Below are positions 52,371 to 59,194 of a DNA stretch of 64,000 nt, piece by piece. The translations under genes and the position numbers were made by a program. The stretch's first letter is position 1; every line of letters begins with the position of its first letter. Origin of the DNA: Sphingobacterium sp. N143. GTDB taxonomy: Bacteria; Bacteroidota; Bacteroidia; Sphingobacteriales; Sphingobacteriaceae. Under the pieces are notes generated by a model. That model was not told the DNA's origin, did not search any database, and saw nothing but the letters and a program-made list of their open reading frames with translations. The DNA lies in the NCBI RefSeq assembly GCF_030325625.1, contig NZ_JACAIS010000011.1:124001-188000 (forward strand). The letters are read 5' to 3'.

Positions 52371-52411
52371 AAATGAATTCCTGTCTGAACGTAGTGAGTT
52401 TGAATTCATTT
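52371..52411 (-). terminator. Inverted repeat inside the DUF6266 cassette
   Basis: AAATGAATTC (52371-52380) and GAATTCATTT (52402-52411) form a perfect 10-bp stem between the DUF5675 gene and the small membrane-protein pair. It may reduce expression of the two small genes or mark an RNA-processing point. Confidence 0.5.
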
Positions 52412-52469
52412 AGCCATTGGACAATAGCAATTGCATCAAGGAATAAGCGATTGATCGTTCGTCGGCCAA

Positions 52470-52874
52470 TTATCGAATATTTAAATACACATCATCCCCC
52501 ATATCCCAAAGGCTGTAGACCAGTGCTTTGAGTTTCGCCAGCGCTTTACCGCTATGGTCGCCTGTCCCTTCACCAGTTAAACTGGTAACCGGAGCAATAC
52601 AGCCCTGCAGCTCCTCCAGCGCATTATTGGCGGCATGGATCAGGATGGCTTCTCGCCCCAAAACGACCGGAATACCGATCTGTTCGCCATGCTTGGGGTA
52701 GCGCCGCTTTTGCAGTTTATACTGTCCAATTGGGATACAGCTGAGCCGGGGTATATTATTGCGATCGGGCAGTTCGATTGTATGACAGATTTCTTCGCCC
52801 AGATACGTAATGGTTCCATTAGTTCCCTTTGCTCCATATTTACGTTGGAGCAGCAGAATATGTTTTGTTTTCAT
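52470..52874 (-). CDS. DUF5675 family protein, possibly cell-wall active
   Basis: The 134-residue protein has the DUF5675 pattern: TITYLGEEICHTIELPDRNN, SCIPIGQYKLQKRR, then EAILIHAANNALEELQGC (His80, Cys92). A His followed about a dozen residues later by Gly-Cys recalls the active site of L,D-transpeptidases, so a peptidoglycan or amide-type chemistry is possible; this is inference only. Its start overlaps the stop of the upstream DUF6266 gene by 4 nt (ATGA). DUF5675 proteins occur in phage-like and secretion-linked neighbourhoods. Confidence 0.75.
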   Translation of the reverse strand: MKTKHILLLQRKYGAKGTNGTITYLGEEICHTIELPDRNNIPRLSCIPIGQYKLQKRRYPKHGEQIGIPVVLGREAILIHAANNALEELQGCIAPVTSLTGEGTGDHSGKALAKLKALVYSLWDMGDDVYLNIR

Positions 52875-53404
52875 TTAGTTGAATACCCTAAATAGCTTGA
52901 CCGTGAATACTTTGAGCCATATCTGTTTGACAGCAACAGATAGAGATGAAAGCCATCATTCCGGAAACCTTCAGGGATCGGAACGATAACCCTTCCCTCC
53001 CGGCGTTGCCAAATTTGCTCATTGACAAAGGCATAACCCTTTTCCACCTGGTAGGCACAGAGGCTCAATCGGTCGTCATGATTAACTAATCCTGAGCATT
53101 GTATTTCATGGGTCACCTCGATGCGATCGACGTAACGATGCACTTGTGCATGAATAACACCCCACAGCGAGCCTTCACTTAGCCGCACCAAGGCAGGGTC
53201 GACAAGCGGACCATCCTTTTCATGTTTAATTGCCATTTGCAAGGTATAGCCCAATGCCAGCCCGGCAGGCAGAGATCTTTTTCGTTTCGCCATTTCGGCA
53301 AAGCCCTTTTTAATCAATCCATTTAGGGGAGCCAAAAAAGCATGTCCGACTTTAAATGCATCCCGTGCACGTTGCTGTGCTGGAGTAGGTATTTTTTTAG
53401 TCAT
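52871..53404 (-). CDS. DUF6266-related protein (second copy)
   Basis: The 177-residue protein matches the other DUF6266 protein in its core (QQRARDAFKVGHAFLAPLNG, then KKGFAEMAKRKRSLPAGLAL) and at its end (FHLYLLLSNRYGSKYSRSSY), but lacks the glycine-rich N terminus. It is therefore a shortened paralog. It lies 49 bp after the first copy and overlaps the DUF5675 gene by 4 nt. The function of DUF6266 is unknown; two unequal copies suggest subunits of one assembly. Confidence 0.7.
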   Translation of the reverse strand: MTKKIPTPAQQRARDAFKVGHAFLAPLNGLIKKGFAEMAKRKRSLPAGLALGYTLQMAIKHEKDGPLVDPALVRLSEGSLWGVIHAQVHRYVDRIEVTHEIQCSGLVNHDDRLSLCAYQVEKGYAFVNEQIWQRREGRVIVPIPEGFRNDGFHLYLLLSNRYGSKYSRSSYLGYSTK

Positions 53405-53453
53405 AATACATGGTATAAAAAGGCTGAGCCAGCATGACTCAGCCCCTGTTCAA

Positions 53454-54098
53454 TTAGATCAGCTGTATCTCGCCTAGATACACACTTTTAGACACCTTAG
53501 TTTTAGACCGGTTGGACAAAAACAGCCAGGTATGTACTGCACCCGTTGCCAGGTGCTCGGGCACTGTGAACGTCACCGTGCCCAATGCCCGCGTACTCGG
53601 TGCCGGTGTGGAGATAAACTCATCCTTCTCGGCATGATAAGCCAGCACATAAACCAAATCATCCGCGAAGGTTTCAAAGGTCTCGCTGACGCCTGTACTC
53701 CATGTGAAGGTAAGATCTCCAGCATCATACGCGACAGCTACCGACCCACCGCCGTACAAGCCACCATCCGCTATACTGACCTTGGCATAGTCAAGCGCGT
53801 AGTCCGGGTAGACACCCGTGATAGCCTTGTCCAGATTAAATTGAAATGCCGCATTGATCGGTGTCAATTTTTCCGTATTTTTACGACCGAAGCCAATCTT
53901 CAAAAAGAAGTTGATCGGCAACAGAAAACGCATCAGCGTTTTAAATTTTTCCTGCTGCATCATTTGGGCCTCCGATGCGGGCTTTGATCTTTTTTTATAA
54001 AGCCCTTTAATGTAGTTGATACTCTTCCAACTACTTCCGATTACTGAGCCGGCTTTACCCTTAAAGCCTCCATTTGCTCCGTTTACAATAGTTCCCAT
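53454..54098 (-). CDS. DUF6266 family protein (first copy)
   Basis: The 214-residue protein has the hallmark N terminus GANGGFKGKAGSVIGSSWKS, then a helical segment (FKTLMRFLLPINFFLKIGFG) and a beta-rich C-terminal half (LTFTWSTGVSETFETFADDL) ending HTWLFLSNRSKTKVSKSVYL. There is no signal peptide, although beta-rich, structural-protein-like text fits an assembled or displayed particle. It is the first gene of a five-gene cassette behind an excellent promoter. The glycine-rich start might be a transfer or assembly signal; that is a guess. Confidence 0.75.
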   Translation of the reverse strand: MGTIVNGANGGFKGKAGSVIGSSWKSINYIKGLYKKRSKPASEAQMMQQEKFKTLMRFLLPINFFLKIGFGRKNTEKLTPINAAFQFNLDKAITGVYPDYALDYAKVSIADGGLYGGGSVAVAYDAGDLTFTWSTGVSETFETFADDLVYVLAYHAEKDEFISTPAPSTRALGTVTFTVPEHLATGAVHTWLFLSNRSKTKVSKSVYLGEIQLI

Positions 54099-54119
54099 GT
54101 GTTAAAATCAACCCTGTTT

Positions 54120-54176
54120 TGTACCGGTACAGCTGATTGACATAACAAACATAAAACACTTTAAATCAATAACAAA
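54120..54176 (-). promoter_or_regulatory. Consensus promoter of the DUF6266 cassette with a palindromic operator
   Basis: On the minus strand TTTG (54173-54176), exactly 19 bp, and TATGTTTG (54146-54153) match the Bacteroidota promoter consensus fully. Just downstream, TGTACCGGTACA (54120-54131) is a perfect 12-bp palindrome between the expected transcription start and the ATG at 54098, well placed for a repressor. Confidence 0.75.
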
Positions 54177-54540
54177 TACTACAAAAACAATAGACCGACA
54201 GCTGACCGATAGGCTTCGGAAACTTGACCGATTAGGGACCGAATCCGGTTCAAAACAGGCACTCTTTTGAAGCAAAATAGGGTAAAATTAGACTACATTT
54301 CCACGGTAATTTATGGGCTGTTTGGAGTCAGTCAACACCCTACTAATTCCCTATTAACTTCTACCCTTTATCGTGTATTTTGCGAGCCGGCTTCGGCTGG
54401 GGATGCAATTTATCCCGATGAATCCCCGAAGCCAATTCGATGCCGACTGCCGCGGAGCTGGGAGTTGGTCAGGAGAAAGTCCGAAGAAGATTGGGCAATC
54501 GGGCGAATAATCGTAGCTTTGAAACCCATAAAAATATAGA
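54177..54540 (+). other. Gap with a structured leader candidate before the GNAT gene
   Basis: GGCTTC-GGCT-GGGGAT (54389-54404) pairs with ATCCCCGAAGCC (54422-54433), a 12-bp stem with a 4-nt bulge. An open frame (54267-54539) spans it, but its text is low-quality and its codon use unlike the neighbours, so I do not call it a gene. GTATTTTG near 54376 could be a -7 element, making the hairpin part of the GNAT mRNA leader. Confidence 0.35.
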
Positions 54541-54993
54541 ATGGAATTAAGACGATATCTCCCCTCCGACCTGACACAGATCAGCCAGCTATTTTATGAT
54601 ACAGTGCATACGGTCAATGCAGCAGATTACAGTAAGGAGCAGCTGGATGTATGGGCTACTGGTCAGCTTGACCTGGACAACTGGAACAAATCCTTTTTGA
54701 CCCACTATACCCTCGTTGCAGTCGTGAATAATGAAATAGTCGGATTTGGTGATATCACTATGGAAGGCTACATCGACCGACTTTATGTGCACAAAGACTA
54801 TCAAGGACAGGGTATCGCTACCGCACTATGCAATGCATTGGAAAATGCCATCGAGAGCGATCAATTTACCACCCACGCTTCGATTACGGCAAAGCCTTTT
54901 TTCGAGCGCCGCGGATATCGGGTGATCCGTGCGCAACAGGTCAGCCGAAACGGTGTGGAGCTGACAAACTATGTGATGGAAAAAAATAAATAA
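54541..54993 (+). CDS. GNAT-family N-acetyltransferase
   Basis: The 150-residue protein has the acetyl-CoA-binding signature RLYVHKDYQGQGIATALCNA (QGQGIA loop near residue 90), MELRRYLPSDLTQISQLFYD at the start and RRGYRVIRAQQVSRNGVELT near the end, as in PhnO/YafP-like acetyltransferases. The substrate is unknown, probably a small amine. It converges on the HTH gene, with a hairpin between them. Confidence 0.88.
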   Translation: MELRRYLPSDLTQISQLFYDTVHTVNAADYSKEQLDVWATGQLDLDNWNKSFLTHYTLVAVVNNEIVGFGDITMEGYIDRLYVHKDYQGQGIATALCNALENAIESDQFTTHASITAKPFFERRGYRVIRAQQVSRNGVELTNYVMEKNK

Positions 54994-54997
54994 AAAA

Positions 54998-55019
54998 CGT
55001 CTCTCCAGTAAGAGAGACG
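54998..55019 (-). terminator. Terminator of the HTH/two-component operon
   Basis: CGTCTCTC and GAGAGACG form an 8-bp stem. On the minus strand it is followed by TTTTTTATTTATTTT, so it ends the operon that includes 55070-58333. Confidence 0.85.
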
Positions 55020-55069
55020 CCCGAAGAAAGTAATCCGCGTACAGGTAAAAATCAATTGATCGAGCGGTA

Positions 55070-55384
55070 CTATAGACCGCGGTAGCTATTGCGCAAGCGA
55101 TCTACATCCACATCCCGGTAGTAGCGTTTGTTGCGCTCACGTTTGGCTACGCAGATATAACCATCCCGCTGCAAGCGATAGAGTGTCTCGGTGGAGATGC
55201 CGACATGTGCTTTAACATATTCCGCATCACGAAGTATGACATTGTCTGCTTCTAGCTGCTCCCGTAGGGCTAGATAATTCGCCAGCTGGCGCTTTACCGC
55301 CAATAGTTCCAGCAAGATCAATTTGTGGGCATGGGACTGCCCGGGGCTTATGGAAAAGCCCCTGAGGTACTGATTTTTACGCAT
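55070..55384 (-). CDS. Small HTH (excisionase/MerR-like) DNA-binding protein
   Basis: The 104-residue protein has an N-terminal helical part with coiled-coil character (LELLAVKRQLANYLALREQL) and a C-terminal winged-HTH of the helix-turn-helix_17 type: AEYVKAHVGISTETLYRLQR, YRDVDVDRLRNSYRGL. Proteins of this kind act as DNA-binding accessory or excision factors. It lies 31 bp after the LytTR regulator gene and before a terminator, so it may be the last gene of the peptide/acyltransferase/two-component operon, or an independent regulator. Confidence 0.7.
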   Translation of the reverse strand: MRKNQYLRGFSISPGQSHAHKLILLELLAVKRQLANYLALREQLEADNVILRDAEYVKAHVGISTETLYRLQRDGYICVAKRERNKRYYRDVDVDRLRNSYRGL

Positions 55385-55415
55385 ACATATATATTTAGGG
55401 TTTATAAAAGACGGG

Positions 55416-56159
55416 TTATTCAGCTGGTTTCCTCATTCCTGCAATATTTTTCCGGCGCGACCGACTGATCGGAAGGCTAACTTTTTCACCTTCGGTGAGC
55501 CACAGCTTGGCACCATCAATATCTTTGACAAATTTAAAGTTGACAATGTATCCCCGATGGATACGCGCATAATAAGAAAGGGGCATATTTTCTTCGATCT
55601 CCTCCATGGTGATTCTGCAGATCAGCCGCTCGTTGCGGGTCACGATCTCCACATAGTTGTCTATGCTCTGGATATAGATAATATCTTGGTAGTGCAATAC
55701 TCGTTTACTACGGGAGTCTTTCACTTCATACACATAGTATTGGCGCTGTACTTCTGGAGCAATTATAATTGGCATACCCAATCGTTTAAGGCATTTATTC
55801 AATGCCAAGAATACAGCTTCAAAGCTGACATTTTTCATGAGGTAATCACAGGCATCCAATTTGTAGCTATCGAGGGCGAATTCAACATAAGCCGTGACAA
55901 AGACCAGCGCAGGTCGCATGTGCTGCGGCAAGATCTTGTAGAGCTCAAATCCCGAAAGCGCAGGCATCTGTATATCTAAAAAGAGTATATCGACCTTATT
56001 GCGCATCAGGTAGTTGAGCGCCTCTTTTCCATCCTCAAACACCTTTATATCTTCAAAATCACCTATTTTGTGAATATCTTTTAATTTTAAGATCTGCTCT
56101 ACCACCCGATTGGCATCCGTTCTGTCATCATCGACCACGACAATACTATATTTAGGCAT
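55416..56159 (-). CDS. LytTR-family response regulator
   Basis: The 247-residue protein has an N-terminal receiver domain with the acidic pocket (VVVDDDRTDAN) and phosphoacceptor Asp62 in ILFLDIQMPALSG. The C-terminal LytTR DNA-binding domain (about residues 150-240) shows YIQSIDNYVEIVTRNERLIC, YYARIHRGYIVNFKFVKDI and EKVSLPISRSRRKNI. It follows the kinase gene by 2 bp, so it is the partner. LytTR proteins bind pairs of 9-bp direct repeats about two helical turns apart; such an array lies at 58524-58572. Confidence 0.93.
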   Translation of the reverse strand: MPKYSIVVVDDDRTDANRVVEQILKLKDIHKIGDFEDIKVFEDGKEALNYLMRNKVDILFLDIQMPALSGFELYKILPQHMRPALVFVTAYVEFALDSYKLDACDYLMKNVSFEAVFLALNKCLKRLGMPIIIAPEVQRQYYVYEVKDSRSKRVLHYQDIIYIQSIDNYVEIVTRNERLICRITMEEIEENMPLSYYARIHRGYIVNFKFVKDIDGAKLWLTEGEKVSLPISRSRRKNIAGMRKPAE

Positions 56160-56161
56160 AA

Positions 56162-57187
56162 TTAATTCATAAATTTTAACTCCACCACAAAATACTTTTC
56201 CTCCTCAATCCGATACGCAAGATTTACGCGGTCTTCTTTCAAAGGTTCAAAAAGACGATTGACCAGTTCTAGTCCCTTGCCAGTTCCTTTGTTCTTATTT
56301 TCGCTCGCAATCCGATTGCGTACCATAAAAATGGTGGTATCCTTTTCTCGAATCCACTCTATAACAATAGGAATAGTTTTACCAATCGGGCTATAGGAAA
56401 CCGCATTTTCAATCCAAGTCATCAGCGAAAGTGCGGGGACAGACCTGTTCCAAATATGACCTGGGACAAGCTCCTCGCCTTTGATCTCTATGGTCCGATG
56501 TGTGCACATATCCATCAATTGTTTGAGATATTCCCATTCCTCAATCAAACCTACCCTAGGATTATGTGCGGCAATTTTATTGATAACGTATTGAAAGAAA
56601 TCCAGCACTTTAAGATCAAAAACAATTTTCTTCTTCGCTGCAAACTGATAAAGTTTAAACAAAAAATGTCCAGACAGCAGCGCATGATCAGCAATATCTT
56701 TTACGGCGAGCTGAAGTTCATCTATTTTCATTATTTTCTCTCTCTTCTGCCACAAAACAGTATCGAGCGAGAGGAAAAGCAACACAAATGCAAGCCCACG
56801 AACGATTTTAATAAATAGCTTTTGCGCATCCCCATCCGTCCAGGGGAAATAGAACACCACGCCATGTACAGTCAGAAAACTATAATAGTACCATTTTACG
56901 ATGGGATAAAGCATTACAATCAGTACAACTCCGGGCATCAGTACAAACCAGAGTCGATATTTCTGCAGTCGTATGATATGGAAAATTATAAAACTGACAC
57001 TAAAATAAAATACATATGGAATTATGAACAGTATAAAAATGTTTAGTGGGTGATTTAGCCATAAATTTTTGAATAGGATCCCCAACAGTAAGCCAAACAA
57101 TGTGACTCCGACTAAGTATCTATAACGCAATTTATTATTAAAAAAAGTAAGGTTTAGTGATAAAGCTTTCATATCTGAATTGGTCAA
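56162..57187 (-). CDS. LytS/AgrC-like sensor histidine kinase with a divergent His box
   Basis: The 341-residue protein has four or so N-terminal membrane segments (residues about 20-145), then a kinase core of the His_kinase (LytS/YehU) type. The His box reads GHFLFKLYQFA with His174, where family members have PHFLFN; Pro and Asn are replaced by Gly and Lys. The ATP-binding part keeps the N box (LMTWIENAVSYSP) and G box (GTGKGLELVNRLFE). It probably senses a ligand at or in the membrane and phosphorylates the LytTR regulator encoded 2 bp downstream, if the changed His box is active. It follows the acyltransferase-like gene by 14 bp. Confidence 0.82.
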   Translation of the reverse strand: MTNSDMKALSLNLTFFNNKLRYRYLVGVTLFGLLLGILFKNLWLNHPLNIFILFIIPYVFYFSVSFIIFHIIRLQKYRLWFVLMPGVVLIVMLYPIVKWYYYSFLTVHGVVFYFPWTDGDAQKLFIKIVRGLAFVLLFLSLDTVLWQKREKIMKIDELQLAVKDIADHALLSGHFLFKLYQFAAKKKIVFDLKVLDFFQYVINKIAAHNPRVGLIEEWEYLKQLMDMCTHRTIEIKGEELVPGHIWNRSVPALSLMTWIENAVSYSPIGKTIPIVIEWIREKDTTIFMVRNRIASENKNKGTGKGLELVNRLFEPLKEDRVNLAYRIEEEKYFVVELKFMN

Positions 57188-57201
57188 GTTATTAACCCAA
57201 A

Positions 57202-58140
57202 TTAACTAATATTATCTTTATTAGCAATAATTTCATAGAAAAGCTTTCGTGACAAATCAAATAGATAACCTTTATCCGCAAAGGAAAAAGGAACCATATA
57301 GCTGCCCTGACACCTTGCATCAATACCAGCCCGCTGGTCAAATCCCTTATAATGGTGCATCAGACCCCAGTTTTCCCAGGCTGTCCAATCCTGCTGCATC
57401 ATTGCATGAAAGTATTCCTGCAGTTTGGTAAAGGCATTTAAGAGCGCCATCGGATTATTCTTGTCCGCAGGTGTTAAGACGGTGAGCGGATCACCGACTT
57501 GCCAGGTTGGTCCGGTATGATGAAGTTTTGGACTTAGATGAATGGCGTATACAGGTAGTCCTATTCGATGTGCAAGCTTGAGTAGGTTACTACGCCAATA
57601 AAAGTAGCTTGCACCGAAAGAGACTCGAAGTCGGCCATGCTCCCTGTTACTTCCGTTGTTACCGGCTGATTCATTCGCATCTAAGAATACTAGGATCAGT
57701 CGACTCTTGGAAATGGCCTGAAGTATCTTGCGTATGACCATTGCGTTACTCGCTTCCAGACATTCGAGCCTATCGGCTGGCAAGCCCATAGCAGCGAGAT
57801 CAAGTGCATATCGCGTACGCTCTCTGTCCAGCACTGAAGCCGAGACGACTATGGTAAGTCGGTACCCAGCTGCGACCAGATAACGTGGCAAAAGGCGATA
57901 TGGGCCATAATGAAATGTAAATACGATGCTGCCGGGTAAAGAGGCTAGCTCAACGTTAGGAGATTGATGCAGGATATTTTCAAAAGGAAAATCTCGATTC
58001 ATTAGGGCAAACCGTTGGCGATGATCTTTCCACCGTTGATAACCGGCCTCCAGTTCGACCGCAGACTTATCCGGATAAAAGCCTTGTACATTAGCCATCC
58101 ACAGCAGACATTGCAATTCTTCTTTTTTTTGATTGTTCAT
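57202..58140 (-). CDS. LPLAT/LpxL-like acyltransferase-fold protein
   Basis: The 312-residue soluble protein resembles lysophospholipid/lipid A acyltransferases: GSIVFTFHYGPYRLLPRYLV near residue 70-90, ILVFLDANESAGNNG, then RVSFGASYFYWRSNLLKLAH and GLPVYAIHLSP. The catalytic H-x4-D/E motif reads H77-YGPY-R, so the acidic residue is missing; it may have altered chemistry or only bind an acyl group. No N-terminal membrane anchor is visible. It lies between a 41-residue peptide gene and the histidine kinase gene on one strand, which suggests that it modifies or processes that peptide. That link is inference. Confidence 0.6.
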   Translation of the reverse strand: MNNQKKEELQCLLWMANVQGFYPDKSAVELEAGYQRWKDHRQRFALMNRDFPFENILHQSPNVELASLPGSIVFTFHYGPYRLLPRYLVAAGYRLTIVVSASVLDRERTRYALDLAAMGLPADRLECLEASNAMVIRKILQAISKSRLILVFLDANESAGNNGSNREHGRLRVSFGASYFYWRSNLLKLAHRIGLPVYAIHLSPKLHHTGPTWQVGDPLTVLTPADKNNPMALLNAFTKLQEYFHAMMQQDWTAWENWGLMHHYKGFDQRAGIDARCQGSYMVPFSFADKGYLFDLSRKLFYEIIANKDNIS

Positions 58141-58162
58141 GCAGTTTTAGTTTAATATGGCC

Positions 58163-58183
58163 CAGGTGATTTTGAATCACCTG
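58163..58183 (-). terminator. Hairpin between the peptide gene and the acyltransferase-like gene
   Basis: CAGGTGATT and AATCACCTG form a perfect 9-bp stem with a 3-nt loop, 25 bp after the peptide stop. No T-run follows, so it may act as an attenuator or mRNA stabiliser, leaving more peptide transcript than enzyme transcript. Confidence 0.6.
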
Positions 58184-58207
58184 ACGCCATTGTTTAACGA
58201 TTAAGGC

Positions 58208-58333
58208 CTATAAAGATCCTGGCCAACACTTATCATCTTCCAGATCGCCCAATATCGGGTCTTCACCCACGATCTCAAAAACTGTGTACCCGGCGAAAAG
58301 ATCAGTTACTGTTGTCTGCAATTCATTTTCCAT
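58208..58333 (-). CDS. Short acidic peptide, candidate signal or modified-peptide precursor (41 residues)
   Basis: The ATG at 58333 and TAG at 58208-58210 enclose 41 codons. The sequence begins MENELQTTVTDLFAGYT, continues FEIVGEDPILGDLEDD and ends KCWPGSL. It has many Asp/Glu, a single Cys (36) followed by Trp-Pro-Gly, no signal peptide and no Gly-Gly leader. A promoter-like TTTG-N19-TAAATATA lies upstream (58395-58425). It is followed on the same strand by an acyltransferase-like protein, a histidine kinase and a LytTR regulator, the order of peptide-signal operons. Expression and processing cannot be shown from sequence. Confidence 0.55.
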   Translation of the reverse strand: MENELQTTVTDLFAGYTVFEIVGEDPILGDLEDDKCWPGSL

Positions 58334-58394
58334 GTTAAATTCATTTTGTTGACTCGAAAGATGCAGGTCGAATCTATCCTGCTCTATCGTACGA

Positions 58395-58425
58395 TATATT
58401 TATCAATGATCAGCTGATAAACAAA
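58395..58425 (-). promoter_or_regulatory. Candidate promoter of the peptide/two-component operon
   Basis: On the minus strand TTTG (58422-58425), 19 bp, then TAAATATA (58395-58402). The -33 element and spacing are ideal; the -7 has TA and A/T-rich bases but not TTTG. The palindrome ATCAGCTGAT (58409-58418) lies in the spacer. The leader would be about 55 nt. Confidence 0.5.
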
Positions 58426-58523
58426 TTTGCAACAAGCAACGGGAAAAAAGCAAGTCGGGGGAAATAGAGCAAAAAAACGGCACTGAACTGAAAAGTTGAT
58501 GACGACAAGGGTTTAAAATACCA

Positions 58524-58572
58524 TTCACCCCTACTATATGCTGTTCACCCCTCAAATAGGTCATCTATCCCT
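58524..58572. promoter_or_regulatory. Three phased 9-bp direct repeats, LytTR-type site array
   Basis: TTCACCCCT at 58524-58532 and 58544-58552 are identical, and TCTATCCCT at 58564-58572 matches six of nine bases. Start-to-start spacing is 20 bp both times (9 bp plus 11). LytTR regulators such as AgrA and ComE bind 9-bp direct repeats separated by 11-13 bp. The array lies between the divergent peptide gene and the Crp-like gene. Confidence 0.55.
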
Positions 58573-58620
58573 TAAATAATAAATAATTAATCAAATGGTT
58601 AAATTGCATGTTCCTTTTTT

Positions 58621-59194
58621 ATGATAAAATGCCAACATAAACTAAACAATAAAAAAAAGTAAAGAAGACCTACTCGATCCCTTTTTTGGGAATATTCATC
58701 CGCAATGGCAGAATGAAATCCCTGAGCTGTCAGCCGTATTTGAAGAAGAACGATTTATCAGGAGTGAGCAGCTGATCAATGACTGGGGCGATCTGTATCT
58801 AATTGTGGATGGGATCTTTGGTAAGTATGAGAAAACCTGTCCTGTACGCTATGCCATTGCTGGCGAATCGCTGATGATCCCCAACCATCGGCACGCTTAT
58901 CAATTTACCGCCCTGAGCGATTGCCGCACCTATCGCACCTCCCTCAAACAATTGGAGGAGATTAATGATCGCAATCCCAAAGTTTTTTACCTCTACGCCA
59001 ACCTTAAGGAAAGGCAGCAGAGCTATCTCGATTACAGGCACAAGCTTTTGTCGCTCCATAATCAAGATAAATATGATTTTATCTTTAATAAATACCCCGA
59101 CATACTTTCGCATATTACACAAAAGGAGCTCGCAAAGTTTATGGGCATCAGCATGGAACTGTTGCGCCGGATATTCAGGGACAGGGAGTATTAG
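58621..59194 (+). pseudogene. Crp/Fnr-like regulator, frameshifted at an A8 tract
   Basis: From 58646 the frame reads KEDLLDPFFGNIHPQWQNEI through a cyclic-nucleotide-binding-like domain (IRSEQLINDWGDLYLIVDGI, SLMIPNHRHAYQFTALSDCR) to a C-terminal HTH (ITQKELAKFMGISMELLRRI), but has no ATG, TTG or early GTG. The ATG at 58621 (MIKCQHKLNNKK) is in another frame and runs into TAA after the A8 tract at 58651-58658. One A fewer would join the two into a normal-length protein of about 190 residues. A late GTG at 58805 would give only 129 residues. It may be a pseudogene, a slippage-dependent gene or a phase-variable gene. Confidence 0.6.

Noticed and set aside
51909..54098. Prophage remnant
   Set aside because: Apart from the holin-like and DUF5675 genes no capsid, tail, integrase, portal or terminase gene is present. 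The unit has one clean promoter and terminator and looks functional rather than decayed.
54470..54500. GGAGAAAGTCCGAAG resembles part of the conserved 5' motif of RNase P RNA
   Set aside because: The rest of the RNase P RNA core (P4, P10-P12 motifs) is absent within a few hundred bases, so the likeness is chance.
54267..54539. A 90-codon plus-strand frame before the GNAT gene
   Set aside because: Its text is low quality, it runs through a strong hairpin, and it has no recognisable domain or codon bias. It is more likely a leader or non-coding stretch.
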